Below are positions 55,903 through 63,714 of a stretch of DNA of 64,000 bases, one piece after another. How positions within the stretch are numbered: position 1 is the first letter of the stretch; every line of letters starts with the position of its first letter. This stretch comes from CAMYMQ01 sp963730305 (lineage in GTDB: Bacteria > Pseudomonadota > Alphaproteobacteria > Bin65): contig CAVSRB010000003.1 in NCBI GenBank assembly GCA_963730305.1, forward strand, positions 124,001 through 188,000, in the 5' to 3' direction. The position numbers were made by a program, and so were the translations under genes. The notes under the pieces are model-generated. The model did no database searches. It worked only from the letters and a program-made list of their open reading frames with translations, and was not told where the DNA came from.

Positions 55903-56000
55903 CGAGCACTTACAGGCGGTTAGATGAAGGACCTTCTGGTGCCGTGAGCCTCGCCGACACCAGATAGAGTGGCAATCCCGATCGGAGCCACAAAATATAT

Positions 56001-56080
56001 TTGAAATTTGGTTAACCCGGGTTCATAGTCCCCCACATATCGAGATGATTGTCGGCTTGCCTACCAGATATGGGGGTGAG
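56001..56080 (+). promoter_or_regulatory. Probable nrdJ promoter with flanking inverted repeat
   Basis: TTGAAA (56001-56006) and CATAGT (56024-56029) are 17 bases apart. Just downstream, cccccacatatc (56030-56041) and agatatgggggt (56066-56077) form an imperfect inverted repeat. The two ATAT-centred half-sites are about 29 bp apart, a layout like paired NrdR boxes of ribonucleotide reductase genes, though neither matches the NrdR consensus well. The earlier part of the gap (55903-56000) shows nothing. Confidence 0.4.
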
Positions 56081-56107
56081 CGATATTGGGGCACAAGCGG
56101 GGGACCA

Positions 56108-59100
56108 ATGCGTATTGACAGGCGCTTCACGACCGAAGGGAAAGACGCGTACGCCGGGATGAAGTTCCGTAAGGCGACGAGTGAGATTCGCAATCCGGAC
56201 GGCTCGGTCGTCTTCCACAACGATCAGGTCGAAGTGCCTGAAAGCTGGTCGCAGGTCGCGACCGACGTGATCGCGCAGAAGTATTTCCGCAAGGCCGGCG
56301 TGCCCGCCGCGGCCGACCTGGAGAAGGTCGCCGAGGACGACGTGCCCGAATGGCTGCAGCGCTCGAAGCCCAAGAAGGGCGCCAAGAAGGGCGGCGAGAG
56401 CGACGCCCGCCAGGTGTTCGACCGGCTCGCCGGCACCTGGACCTACTGGGGCTGGAAGGGCGGCATGTTCGACAGCGAGGCCGACGCCCACGCCTACTAC
56501 GACGAGATGCGCTACATGCTGGCGCGCCAGATGGCCGCGCCGAACTCGCCGCAGTGGTTCAACACCGGCCTGCACTGGGCCTACGGCATCGACGGCCCGG
56601 GCCAGGGCCATTACTATGTCGACTACAAGACCGGCAAGCTGACCAAGTCGAGCTCGGCCTACGAGCACCCGCAGCCGCACGCCTGCTTCATCCAGTCGGT
56701 CAACGACGACCTCGTCAACGAGGGCGGCATCATGGACCTGTGGGTCCGCGAGGCGCGGCTGTTCAAGTACGGCTCGGGCACCGGCACCAACTTCTCGTCG
56801 CTGCGCGGCGAGGGCGAGCCGCTGTCGGGCGGCGGCCGCTCGTCGGGCCTGATGAGCTTCCTCAAGATCGGCGACCGCGCCGCCGGCGCGATCAAGTCGG
56901 GCGGCACCACCCGGCGCGCGGCCAAGATGGTCATCGTCGACGTCGACCACCCCGACATCGAGCAGTTCATCCACTGGAAGGTGATCGAGGAGCAGAAGGT
57001 CGCGGCGCTGGTCGCCGGCTCCAAGCTCGCCCGGCAGCACCTCAACGCGGTCATGCAGGCGTGCAACGAGTTCGACGGCGCCGAGCCGTTCGACCCGAAG
57101 GCCAACCCGGCGCTGCGCAAGGCGATCCGCGACGCGCGCAAGTCGATGATCCCGGAGAACTACATCCAGCGGGTCATCCAGTTCGCCGAGCAGGGCTACC
57201 GCGAGATCGAGTTCGCGACCTACAACACCGACTGGGATTCCGACGCCTACCTGACCGTCTCCGGCCAGAACTCCAACAACTCGGTGCGCGTCACCAACGA
57301 CTTCCTCGAGGCGGTGCTCGCCAACGGCGAATGGGCGCTGCGCTCGCGCACCACCGACGAGGTCGCGAAGACCATCCCGGCGCGCGAGCTGTGGGACAAG
57401 ATCGCCGAGGCCGCCTGGCAGTCGGCCGACCCGGGCATCCAGTTCGACACCACCATCAACGAGTGGCACACCTGCCCCGAGAGCGGCCGGATCAACGCGT
57501 CGAACCCGTGCTCCGAGTACATGTTCCTCGACGACACGGCGTGCAACCTGGCGTCGCTCAACCTGATGGCCTTCCGCCAGGCCGACGGCAGCTTCGACGT
57601 CGAGAGCTTCGAGCACGCCGTCCGGCTGTGGACCATCACGCTCGAGATCGCGGTGCTGATGGCGCAGTTCCCGTCGGCCCAGATCGCCCAGCTCTCCTAC
57701 GAGTTCCGCACCCTGGGCCTGGGCTTCGCCAACATCGGCGGCTACCTGATGGCCTCGGGCATCCCGTACGACTGCGACGAGGGCCGCGCGATCTGCGGCG
57801 CGGTCTCGGCGCTGATGACCGGCGTCGCCTACGAGACCTCGGCCGAGATGGCCGAGGAGCTCGGCGCCTTCCCGAGCTACGAAGCGAACCGCGAGGCGAT
57901 GCTGCGGGTGATCCGCAACCACCGCCGCGCCGCCCACGGCGAGACCGAGGGCTACGAAGGCCTGTCGGTCAACCCGGTCGCGATCGACCGCACCACCTGC
58001 CCCGACGCCGGCCTGCCCGACGCCGCGGCGGCGGCGTGGGACCGCGCGCTGGTCAAGGGCGAGGCCCACGGCTACCGCAACGCCCAGGCCACGGTGATCG
58101 CGCCGACCGGCACGATCGGCCTGGTCATGGACTGCGACACCACCGGCATCGAGCCCGACTTCGCCCTGGTCAAGTTCAAGAAGCTCGCCGGCGGCGGCTA
58201 CTTCAAGATCATCAACCGGATGGTCCCGCCGGCCCTGCAGACGCTCGGCTACAAGAAGCAGGAGATCGAGGACATCGTCCGCTATGCCGTCGGCCACGGC
58301 ACGCTCGAGGATTCGCCCACCGTCGGCCACGACGAGCTGCGCGACCGCGGCTTCACCGAGGAGGCGATCGAGAAGGTCGAGCAGGCGCTGACCAACGCCT
58401 TCGACATCAAGTTCGTCTTCAACAAATGGACGCTCGGCGACGACTTCTGCCGCGACGAGCTGGGGCTCGACGACGCCGATCTCGACGATCCCGCCTTCGA
58501 CATGCTCGCCGCGCTCGGCTTCTCGCGCGACGAGATCGACGCCGCCAACAACCACGTGCTGCGGCGCGATGACCCTGGAGGGCGCGCCGCACCTGGCCGA
58601 CGAGCACCTGGCGGTGTTCGACTGCGCCAACCCGTGCGGCAAGACCGGCAAGCGGTTCCTGTCGTGGCAGAGCCACATCCAGATGATGGCGGCGGCCCAG
58701 CCGTTCATCTCCGGCGCCATCTCCAAGACCATCAACATGCCGAACGACGCCAGCGTCGAGGACTGCAAGGACGCCTACCAGATGTCCTGGAAGCTGGGCC
58801 TCAAGGCCAACGCGCTCTATCGCGACGGCTCCAAGCTCTCGCAGCCGCTGTCGGCGACCTGTTCGACGAGCTCGGCGACGAGGACGAGGAAGCGGACGCC
58901 CGCGAGGCGGTGATCGAGGCGCCGGCGGCGCAGCGCAGCGTGATGGTGGCGGAGAAGATCGTCCACCACGTCGTGCGCAGCGAGCGGAACAAGCTGCCGC
59001 ACCGCCGCCGCGGCTACACCCAGAAGGCGATCGTCGGCGGCCACAAGGTCTACCTGCGCACCGGCGAGTATGCCGACGGCGCGCTCGGCGAGATCTTCAT

Positions 59101-59818
59101 CGACATGCACAAGGAGGGCGCCGCCTTCCGCTCGCTGATGAACAACTTCGCCATCGCGATCTCGATCGGCCTGCAGTACGGCGTGCCGCTCGAGGAGTTC
59201 GTCGACGCCTACACCTTCACCCGGTTCGAGCCGTCGGGCATGGTCGAGGGCAACGACGCCATCAAGATGGCGACCTCGATCATCGACTACATCTTCCGCG
59301 AGCTGGCGGTGTCCTATCTCGGCCGCGACGACCTCGCCCACGCCACCCCGCACGACATGGAGCCGGACAGCATGGGCAACGGCGCGGACGAAAGCGCCCT
59401 GCCCGACTCGCCGGACGCCGAGGCCGCGGCGGCCAACGTGCTCGACGAGGTCCGCCGGGTCGCCAGCATCGGCTACATGCGCAACCGCTTCGTCGTCCAC
59501 TCGGGTGGCCGCAGCGCCGAGGCGGCGCCGGCGCCGGCCGACGCCGGGCCCGAGACGGTCACCGCCAGCGCCAATGCCGCCAACGGCAACGGCTCGAACG
59601 GGGCGGTCCAGGCCGTGACCAGCGAGAAGGTCGCCGCCGTGGTCACCGTCTCCGACGAGGTCGTGCGCGAGGTCGACCAGAAGCTCGACCGCATCCGCCA
59701 GGCGCGGATGAAGGGCTACGAGGGCGACCCCTGCACCGAGTGCGGCAACTTCACGCTGGTTCGCAACGGCACCTGCCTCAAGTGCGACACCTGCGGCGGC
59801 ACCAGCGGCTGCAGCTGA
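56108..59818 (+). CDS. nrdJ: Adenosylcobalamin-dependent ribonucleotide reductase (two frameshifts)
   Basis: Class II reductase making deoxyribonucleotides with vitamin B12. About 1,236 residues. An early cysteine in HPQPHACFIQSVNDDL, the catalytic Cys/Glu and specificity region in NPCSEYMFLDDTACNLASLNL, GTIGLVMDCDTTGIEPDFAL, and a C-terminal cysteine-rich tail CTECGNFTLVRNGTCLKCDTC. One extra base near 58560 and one missing near 58857 put about 100 residues in another frame. Corrected, they read NNHVCGAMTLEG and then LSATLFDELGDE. Start by ATG at 56108 (MRIDRRFTTEGKD). No intein. A long Ala/Pro insert lies before the tail. Confidence 0.95.
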   Translation: MRIDRRFTTEGKDAYAGMKFRKATSEIRNPDGSVVFHNDQVEVPESWSQVATDVIAQKYFRKAGVPAAADLEKVAEDDVPEWLQRSKPKKGAKKGGESDARQVFDRLAGTWTYWGWKGGMFDSEADAHAYYDEMRYMLARQMAAPNSPQWFNTGLHWAYGIDGPGQGHYYVDYKTGKLTKSSSAYEHPQPHACFIQSVNDDLVNEGGIMDLWVREARLFKYGSGTGTNFSSLRGEGEPLSGGGRSSGLMSFLKIGDRAAGAIKSGGTTRRAAKMVIVDVDHPDIEQFIHWKVIEEQKVAALVAGSKLARQHLNAVMQACNEFDGAEPFDPKANPALRKAIRDARKSMIPENYIQRVIQFAEQGYREIEFATYNTDWDSDAYLTVSGQNSNNSVRVTNDFLEAVLANGEWALRSRTTDEVAKTIPARELWDKIAEAAWQSADPGIQFDTTINEWHTCPESGRINASNPCSEYMFLDDTACNLASLNLMAFRQADGSFDVESFEHAVRLWTITLEIAVLMAQFPSAQIAQLSYEFRTLGLGFANIGGYLMASGIPYDCDEGRAICGAVSALMTGVAYETSAEMAEELGAFPSYEANREAMLRVIRNHRRAAHGETEGYEGLSVNPVAIDRTTCPDAGLPDAAAAAWDRALVKGEAHGYRNAQATVIAPTGTIGLVMDCDTTGIEPDFALVKFKKLAGGGYFKIINRMVPPALQTLGYKKQEIEDIVRYAVGHGTLEDSPTVGHDELRDRGFTEEAIEKVEQALTNAFDIKFVFNKWTLGDDFCRDELGLDDADLDDPAFDMLAALGFSRDEIDAANNHVLRRDDPGGRAAPGRRAPGGVRLRQPVRQDRQAVPVVAEPHPDDGGGPAVHLRRHLQDHQHAERRQRRGLQGRLPDVLEAGPQGQRALSRRLQALAAAVGDLFDELGDEDEEADAREAVIEAPAAQRSVMVAEKIVHHVVRSERNKLPHRRRGYTQKAIVGGHKVYLRTGEYADGALGEIFIDMHKEGAAFRSLMNNFAIAISIGLQYGVPLEEFVDAYTFTRFEPSGMVEGNDAIKMATSIIDYIFRELAVSYLGRDDLAHATPHDMEPDSMGNGADESALPDSPDAEAAAANVLDEVRRVASIGYMRNRFVVHSGGRSAEAAPAPADAGPETVTASANAANGNGSNGAVQAVTSEKVAAVVTVSDEVVREVDQKLDRIRQARMKGYEGDPCTECGNFTLVRNGTCLKCDTCGGTSGCS

Positions 59819-59827
59819 CCGGACGGG

Positions 59828-60268
59828 ATGATGCGGGATTCGGCCGAAATCTACTACCTGCCCCGGGCGCCGCTGGTCGCTTGCGAATGCGAGTGGCCCG
59901 GCGACCACGGGCTGCGGTACCACTTCCACGTCTACCCGAAGAACACCGCCTTCATCCGGGCCGAGGCGGTGTTCGTCTTCGCCAGCCGCGTCGGCCAGAC
60001 CATGCGGTTCGCACCGCTCTACGTCGGCCAGACCGCCGACCTGCGCGCGGCGATGACCGAGATCGGCACGATGGACGACCTGTGGCCGACGGCGGAAGAG
60101 CTGGGCTTCGACACCGTCCACGTCCACTACGAGCATTCGGAGCATCGCCGCCAGACCATCCGGGCGGAGCTGATCCGGTCGCTCAATCCGGTCCTGAACC
60201 GGGACATTCGCGGCGCCGAGATCCCGCCCCTGGCGGTGACCGGCGCCATTCCGGGGACATTGTGGTGA
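59828..60268 (+). CDS. GIY-YIG-like protein next to nrdJ
   Basis: 146 residues. Central features resemble a degenerate GIY-YIG nuclease fold: VFVFASRV, then LYVGQTADLRAAM (YIG-like), and RAELIRSLNPVLNRD with the position of the catalytic Glu and Asn. The N-terminal GIY is not canonical, so activity is uncertain. It follows nrdJ by 9 bp, so it is probably co-transcribed. Many alphaproteobacteria carry related proteins. The function is unknown. A second ATG at 59831 is an alternative start. Confidence 0.65.
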   Translation: MMRDSAEIYYLPRAPLVACECEWPGDHGLRYHFHVYPKNTAFIRAEAVFVFASRVGQTMRFAPLYVGQTADLRAAMTEIGTMDDLWPTAEELGFDTVHVHYEHSEHRRQTIRAELIRSLNPVLNRDIRGAEIPPLAVTGAIPGTLW

Positions 60269-60314
60269 GCGCGATGTCCCCCCTTCGACGAGCTTCAACC
60301 GACCCACTGCGCAG

Positions 60315-60500
60315 GGCGTCCATACGATCCTCCGGTGGACGCCCCTATGTGACGGCGTCGGTTGCGAGCTGTGCGGACGGGTCAGCGGTCCGTACAGGGT
60401 TCAGCGGCCCCCATTGGGTCGCAGCTGACGGCATCTTTGCCTGACCGTTACTCCTCCCTGACTTGCGGGGCGCGTCTGTCGACCGCCCCGCTTCTTTCTC
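60315..60500 (+). ncRNA. Candidate structured RNA with intrinsic terminator
   Basis: In the 600-bp gap after the GIY-YIG gene three paired elements follow one another. (1) GGCGTCCA / TGGACGCC (60315-60322 / 60336-60343). (2) An 11-bp arm GTCGGTTGCGA (60357-60367) with TCGCAGCTGAC (60419-60429), containing two G-U pairs. It encloses an inner hairpin CTGTGCGGAC / GTCCGTACAG (60369-60378 / 60388-60397). (3) A terminator GCGGGGCG / CGCCCCGC (60465-60472 / 60484-60491) followed by ttctttctc. No known family recognised. It could be a small RNA or a structured 3' end. Confidence 0.45.
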
Positions 60501-60875
60501 CGCACCGAAACGGCGCGAGCCGGAGCCCCTACTGAAGCGGCGTGACCGGAGCCCCGCTACCAGGCGACTGGCCGCTCTCGCGTCGGACCGGTCGCGCGGC
60601 CGGGTACCGAAGCAACATCGCTCCAACCTGATCCACCATCGGCTCAGGCTCGGCAGGAACAAGCCGAGCTCACCTGCCTTCATCTGCCGGGCAAGCAGCG
60701 TTCGACGTGGGGCTACGGCCTCTGCTACCTCGTCGGCGGCATTCCGAGCCTCGCGGTCCCGACGATAGCGGCCGTCCGCGGCACGCCGAGACATTTACGG
60801 CTGACGCGCCCGGCGCGCTCGGGCAAGATCGCGGCCGACACACCAACCGAACCGATACATCCGCGAGGGGGACCC
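60501..60875. other. Gap without a recognisable gene before ridA
   Basis: GC-rich, with a short direct repeat (gagccggagcccct / gaccggagccccg near 60517-60557). A minus-strand frame (60345-60794) is open but Arg/Ser-rich, without a family match or ribosome site, so I do not call it. The ridA start at 60876 has a GAGGGGG just upstream. Confidence 0.5.
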
Positions 60876-61343
60876 ATGTCCGGCAAGATCGACGCGCGCC
60901 TGAAGGAACTCGGCATCACGCTGCCCGAGCCGCCGCCGGCCCAGGCCAACTACGTGCCGTGGCGGCGCACCGGCAACCAGGTCTGGATCGCCGGCCAGGG
61001 CGCCCTCCTGGACGGCGAACTGAAATACAACGGCCGGCTGGGCGACGACCTGACCGTCGAGGACGGCTACGCCTGCGCGCGCATCTGCGGGCTCAACATC
61101 CTCGGCCACCTGCGCAACGCGGTCGACGGCGACCTCGACCGGGTGGTCCAGTGCGTCAAGCTGGGCGGCTTCGTCAACTGCACGGCGGACTTCCAGAACA
61201 CGCCCCAGGTCATCAACGGCGCCTCGGACCTGCTGGTCGAGATCTTCGGCGAGGCCGGCAAGCACGCCCGCTTCGCGGTCGGCGCCCCCGCCCTGCCCTT
61301 CGGCATCTCGGTCGAGGTCGACGCGGTGTTCGAGGTCGAGTAG
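60876..61343 (+). CDS. RidA family (YjgF/YER057c/UK114) protein
   Basis: 155 residues, longer than RidA proper and like the archaeal/proteobacterial subgroups. GITLPEPPPAQANYVPWRRTGNQVWIAGQG is typical, and ARICGLNILGHLRNAVDGDLDRVVQCVKLGGFVNC and a terminal VGAPALPFGISVEVDAVFEV follow. The RidA arginine that binds the carboxylate group is not in the usual place, since the C-terminal motif ends in GISVEVDA and not RVEVEA. It is followed by two racemase-like genes, so an imine- or amino-acid-linked role is possible. Confidence 0.88.
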   Translation: MSGKIDARLKELGITLPEPPPAQANYVPWRRTGNQVWIAGQGALLDGELKYNGRLGDDLTVEDGYACARICGLNILGHLRNAVDGDLDRVVQCVKLGGFVNCTADFQNTPQVINGASDLLVEIFGEAGKHARFAVGAPALPFGISVEVDAVFEVE

Positions 61344-61390
61344 GCGGGAAGCCCGACAAGGTTCATCCATGCGCAGGATGACGCACGATT

Positions 61391-61560
61391 CCCTCCCCCT
61401 CTTCAGAGGGGGAGGTCAGGTGGGGGTGGAGCACCGGTGGGCGCCCGCCACCAGACGGCTCACGATGGGTATCGTGGGCGGCTCACGGTCGGTTGCTGGC
61501 ACATCGCGGCCGACCTCGGCACCCCCACCCCGGCCCTCCCCCTCTGCAGAGGGGAAGGGG
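61391..61560. repeat. 170-bp inverted-repeat element upstream of the racemase pair
   Basis: The left end (61391-61429) and right end (61520-61560) are inverted copies of about 40 bp. Each carries a C/G-run hairpin: ctccccctct-tc-agagggggag at the left (a 10-bp stem) and cccctctgcagagggg at the right. The 90-bp centre includes gggtatcgtgggcgg. It is like a miniature palindromic repeat. No ORF of its own. It lies in the ridA-racemase gap, so the long ORF reading through it is an artefact. Confidence 0.7.
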
Positions 61561-61613
61561 AACAATCGTGCCCGAACTTGCTGGACCGTGCTCCCAATGC
61601 CAGAGACCTCCCC

Positions 61614-62312
61614 GTGCACATCGGGCTGATCGGCGGGACCGGCCCCGGCGCCACCCGGTACTACTATCGCGGCCTGGTCGACGCTCATGCCGCGTACACG
61701 GCGGACATGAGCGATCCGCCGCCGATGGACCTGACCATCGTCCAGGCGGAGGCGCACGACATGGCGCGCAACTTCGCCGCCAAGCGGCCCGCGGACCAGG
61801 CGGCGATCTTCGCCCGGCTGATCGGCCGCCTCGCGGGTGCCGGCGCGACGATGGCGGCGCTCACGTCGCTCGGCGCCCATTTCTGCCTCGACGAATTGCG
61901 GCCGATCTCGCCGCTGCCCCTGCTCGACGCGACCCCCGTGCTGGACGCCGGCCTGGCCGCGCGCGGACTGAAACGGGTCGGCCTGCTCGGCAGCAGCGTG
62001 GTGATGGCAACCAAGGTCTATGGCGGACTGCACGCGGTGGAGGCCGTGGCGCCGACGGGCGATGCGCTGGAAGCCGTCCATGCCGACAGCGTGGCCATGG
62101 CGGTCGCCGGCGCTGCGACCGACGACCAGCGCAACCGACTGTTCCGCGCTGGCCGGTCGCTGTGCGCGGACCAGGGCGCCGAGGTGGTCGTACTGGCCAG
62201 CACGGACCTGTTCCTCGCCTTCGAGGGGCAGGACTGCGGCTTCCCGGTGATCAACAGCACCGATATCCACATCGCCGCCATCCACGCGCAGATGATGGCG
62301 GACCGAGCATGA
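61614..62312 (+). CDS. Asp/Glu-racemase-fold protein, copy 1, lacking both catalytic cysteines
   Basis: 232 residues from the GTG at 61614, aligned with the start of copy 2. Family pattern IGLIGGTGPGATRYYYRGLVDAH, then DPPPMDLTIV and GLKRVGLLGS. The two active-site positions, usually C/TNTxH and GCTE, read LTSLGAHFC and VLASTDL here, so neither is cysteine. A cysteine lies nearby (HFC). Racemase chemistry in the usual way is therefore unlikely. Follows the inverted-repeat element. Confidence 0.85.
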   Translation: MHIGLIGGTGPGATRYYYRGLVDAHAAYTADMSDPPPMDLTIVQAEAHDMARNFAAKRPADQAAIFARLIGRLAGAGATMAALTSLGAHFCLDELRPISPLPLLDATPVLDAGLAARGLKRVGLLGSSVVMATKVYGGLHAVEAVAPTGDALEAVHADSVAMAVAGAATDDQRNRLFRAGRSLCADQGAEVVVLASTDLFLAFEGQDCGFPVINSTDIHIAAIHAQMMADRA

Positions 62313-62361
62313 GGTCGGCCGGACCGACGCAGGGCCGGCGGTCGACAAGAACCACGGAGGA

Positions 62362-63067
62362 ATGGCCATGCATGTCGGCCTGATCGGCGGGATCGGCCCC
62401 GCCGCCACCGAGCTCTACTACCGCGGCCTGGTCGCGGCGCACACCGCCTACACGAAAGGCATGGCCGATCCCCCGCCGATGGACCTGACCATCGTCCACG
62501 CCGAGGTGCTCGACCTGTCGCGCAACTTCAACGCGGGCAAGCCGAAGGAACAGGCCGAGATCTTCGCGCGCCTGGTCGGCCGCCTGAAGGGCGCCGGCGC
62601 CGCCATGGCGGCGGTCACCTCGATCGGCGGCCATTTCTGCATCGACGAGCTGCGGGCGATCTCGCCGCTAGCCCTGATCGACGCGATCCCCGTGCTCGAC
62701 GCCGACCTGGCGTCGCGCGGCCTGAAGCGGGTCGGCCTGCTCGGCACCCGCGGGGTGATGGAGACCGGGGTCTATGGCGGCTTGCAACTCGATCGAGTGG
62801 GTCGCGCCGCCGGGCGACGACCTCGACACGGTCCACGACGACTATGTCGGCATGGCGATCTCGGGCGTCGTCACCGAGGCGCAGCGGGCGCGCCTGTTCC
62901 GGGCCGGCAAGGCGCTGTGCGACGACCAGGGCGCCGAGGCGGTGGTCCTGGCCGGCACCGACCTGTTCCTCGCCTTCGAGGGCCAGGACTGCGGCTTCCC
63001 GGTGATCGACGCCGCCGAGGTCCACGTCGCGGCGATCCACCGGCAGATGATGGCGGACCAGGGCTGA
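62362..63067 (+). CDS. Asp/Glu-racemase-fold protein, copy 2 (one frameshift)
   Basis: About 234 residues, clearly a paralogue of copy 1. VGLIGGIGPAATELYYRGLVAAH starts at residue 5 or so. The break near 62790 (one extra base, ttgcaactcgatcg) separates YGGLQ from IEWVAPPGDDLDTVHDDY. The sites read VTSIGGHFC and VLAGTDLF, again without the two catalytic cysteines. It starts at the ATG at 62362 or 62368, with GGAGG close by. Ends 120 bp before the convergent dioxygenase genes. Confidence 0.85.
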
Positions 63068-63186
63068 TCGAACGCGCGGGTCGAGCAACGAAATCCAAAA
63101 TAGCGGTGCGCCTTCGAACGCGCCGTCAACTTGATAGAATTTGAACCGGTTCTAGCCCGACGCTTAAGGCAAATCGCTTTTCGCCC

Positions 63187-63714
63187 TCAGAAAGGCACAT
63201 AAATGGGCGGCAAGGGCCCGTCGCAATCGATCAAGTCCACGCGCTTGAACGCGATCTTCAATTGGCCGGAATGGTCGCGCAGTCGGTGATGCACGAGGCC
63301 CGCGTACATGCGCTGCTCCTTGAGCCGGTAGACGACCAGGATCAAGGTGGATTTGACCGACAGAAGGTTATCCTGTTCGTCGCTCTCGACAATATGGACG
63401 TTGCTGATCTGGTGAACGGTGCGCGCCGGCGGGTCTTGGCAGTGAGCGCGCGGATGCTCCAGCCGGCGCACGCGAATGTCGATCAACTGGCGATCGTCAT
63501 AGAAGATCGACAAACCGCGGCTGGGCTCCTGCTGACCCCACTCCGCGGGGACCCAATAAGTGCCGTCGTCGGTGAACAGATCGGCCCACTCGCGAAATCG
63601 GCCTTCATCGAGCAGCCGTGCTTCGTGAAACAGAAATTCTTCGGCGCGCTGACGATCACCGCCGCCGGAGGGTGACGCCTGCGCCTCGGCAGACAGGGTG
63701 CCCCGCCCGCTCAC
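63187..63714 (-). CDS. Ring-hydroxylating dioxygenase small (beta) subunit
   Basis: About 175 residues, SnoaL/cystatin-like fold. RAEEFLFHEARLLDEGRFREWADLFTDDGTYWVPAEWGQ is the typical start of beta subunits. VHQISNVHIV and RMYAGLVHHRLRDHSGQLKIAFKRVDLIDCD are typical of the later part. The GTG start at 63714 overlaps the alpha subunit stop by four bases (GTGA). An in-frame ATG at 63735 would overlap by 25 bp and is less likely. It forms an alpha3beta3 enzyme with the upstream gene. The aromatic substrate is unknown. Confidence 0.9.
   Translation of the reverse strand: MSGRGTLSAEAQASPSGGGDRQRAEEFLFHEARLLDEGRFREWADLFTDDGTYWVPAEWGQQEPSRGLSIFYDDRQLIDIRVRRLEHPRAHCQDPPARTVHQISNVHIVESDEQDNLLSVKSTLILVVYRLKEQRMYAGLVHHRLRDHSGQLKIAFKRVDLIDCDGPLPPIYVPF

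Noticed and set aside
56012..58768. Long minus-strand open frame (over 900 codons) opposite nrdJ, and similar ones opposite guaB/rsmB and guaA
   Set aside because: Shadow frames due to high GC and third-position G/C. They are rich in Arg, Ala, Gly and Val runs, with no family motifs or ribosome sites, and the real genes lie on the other strand.
60345..60794. Minus-strand open frame (149 codons) downstream of the GIY-YIG gene
   Set aside because: Arg/Ser-rich with no family resemblance. It overlaps the hairpins and terminator of the RNA candidate on the plus strand.
61437..61613. Extended N-terminus of racemase copy 1
   Set aside because: The in-frame extension translates the inverted-repeat element. 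Homology with copy 2 starts at the GTG at 61614.
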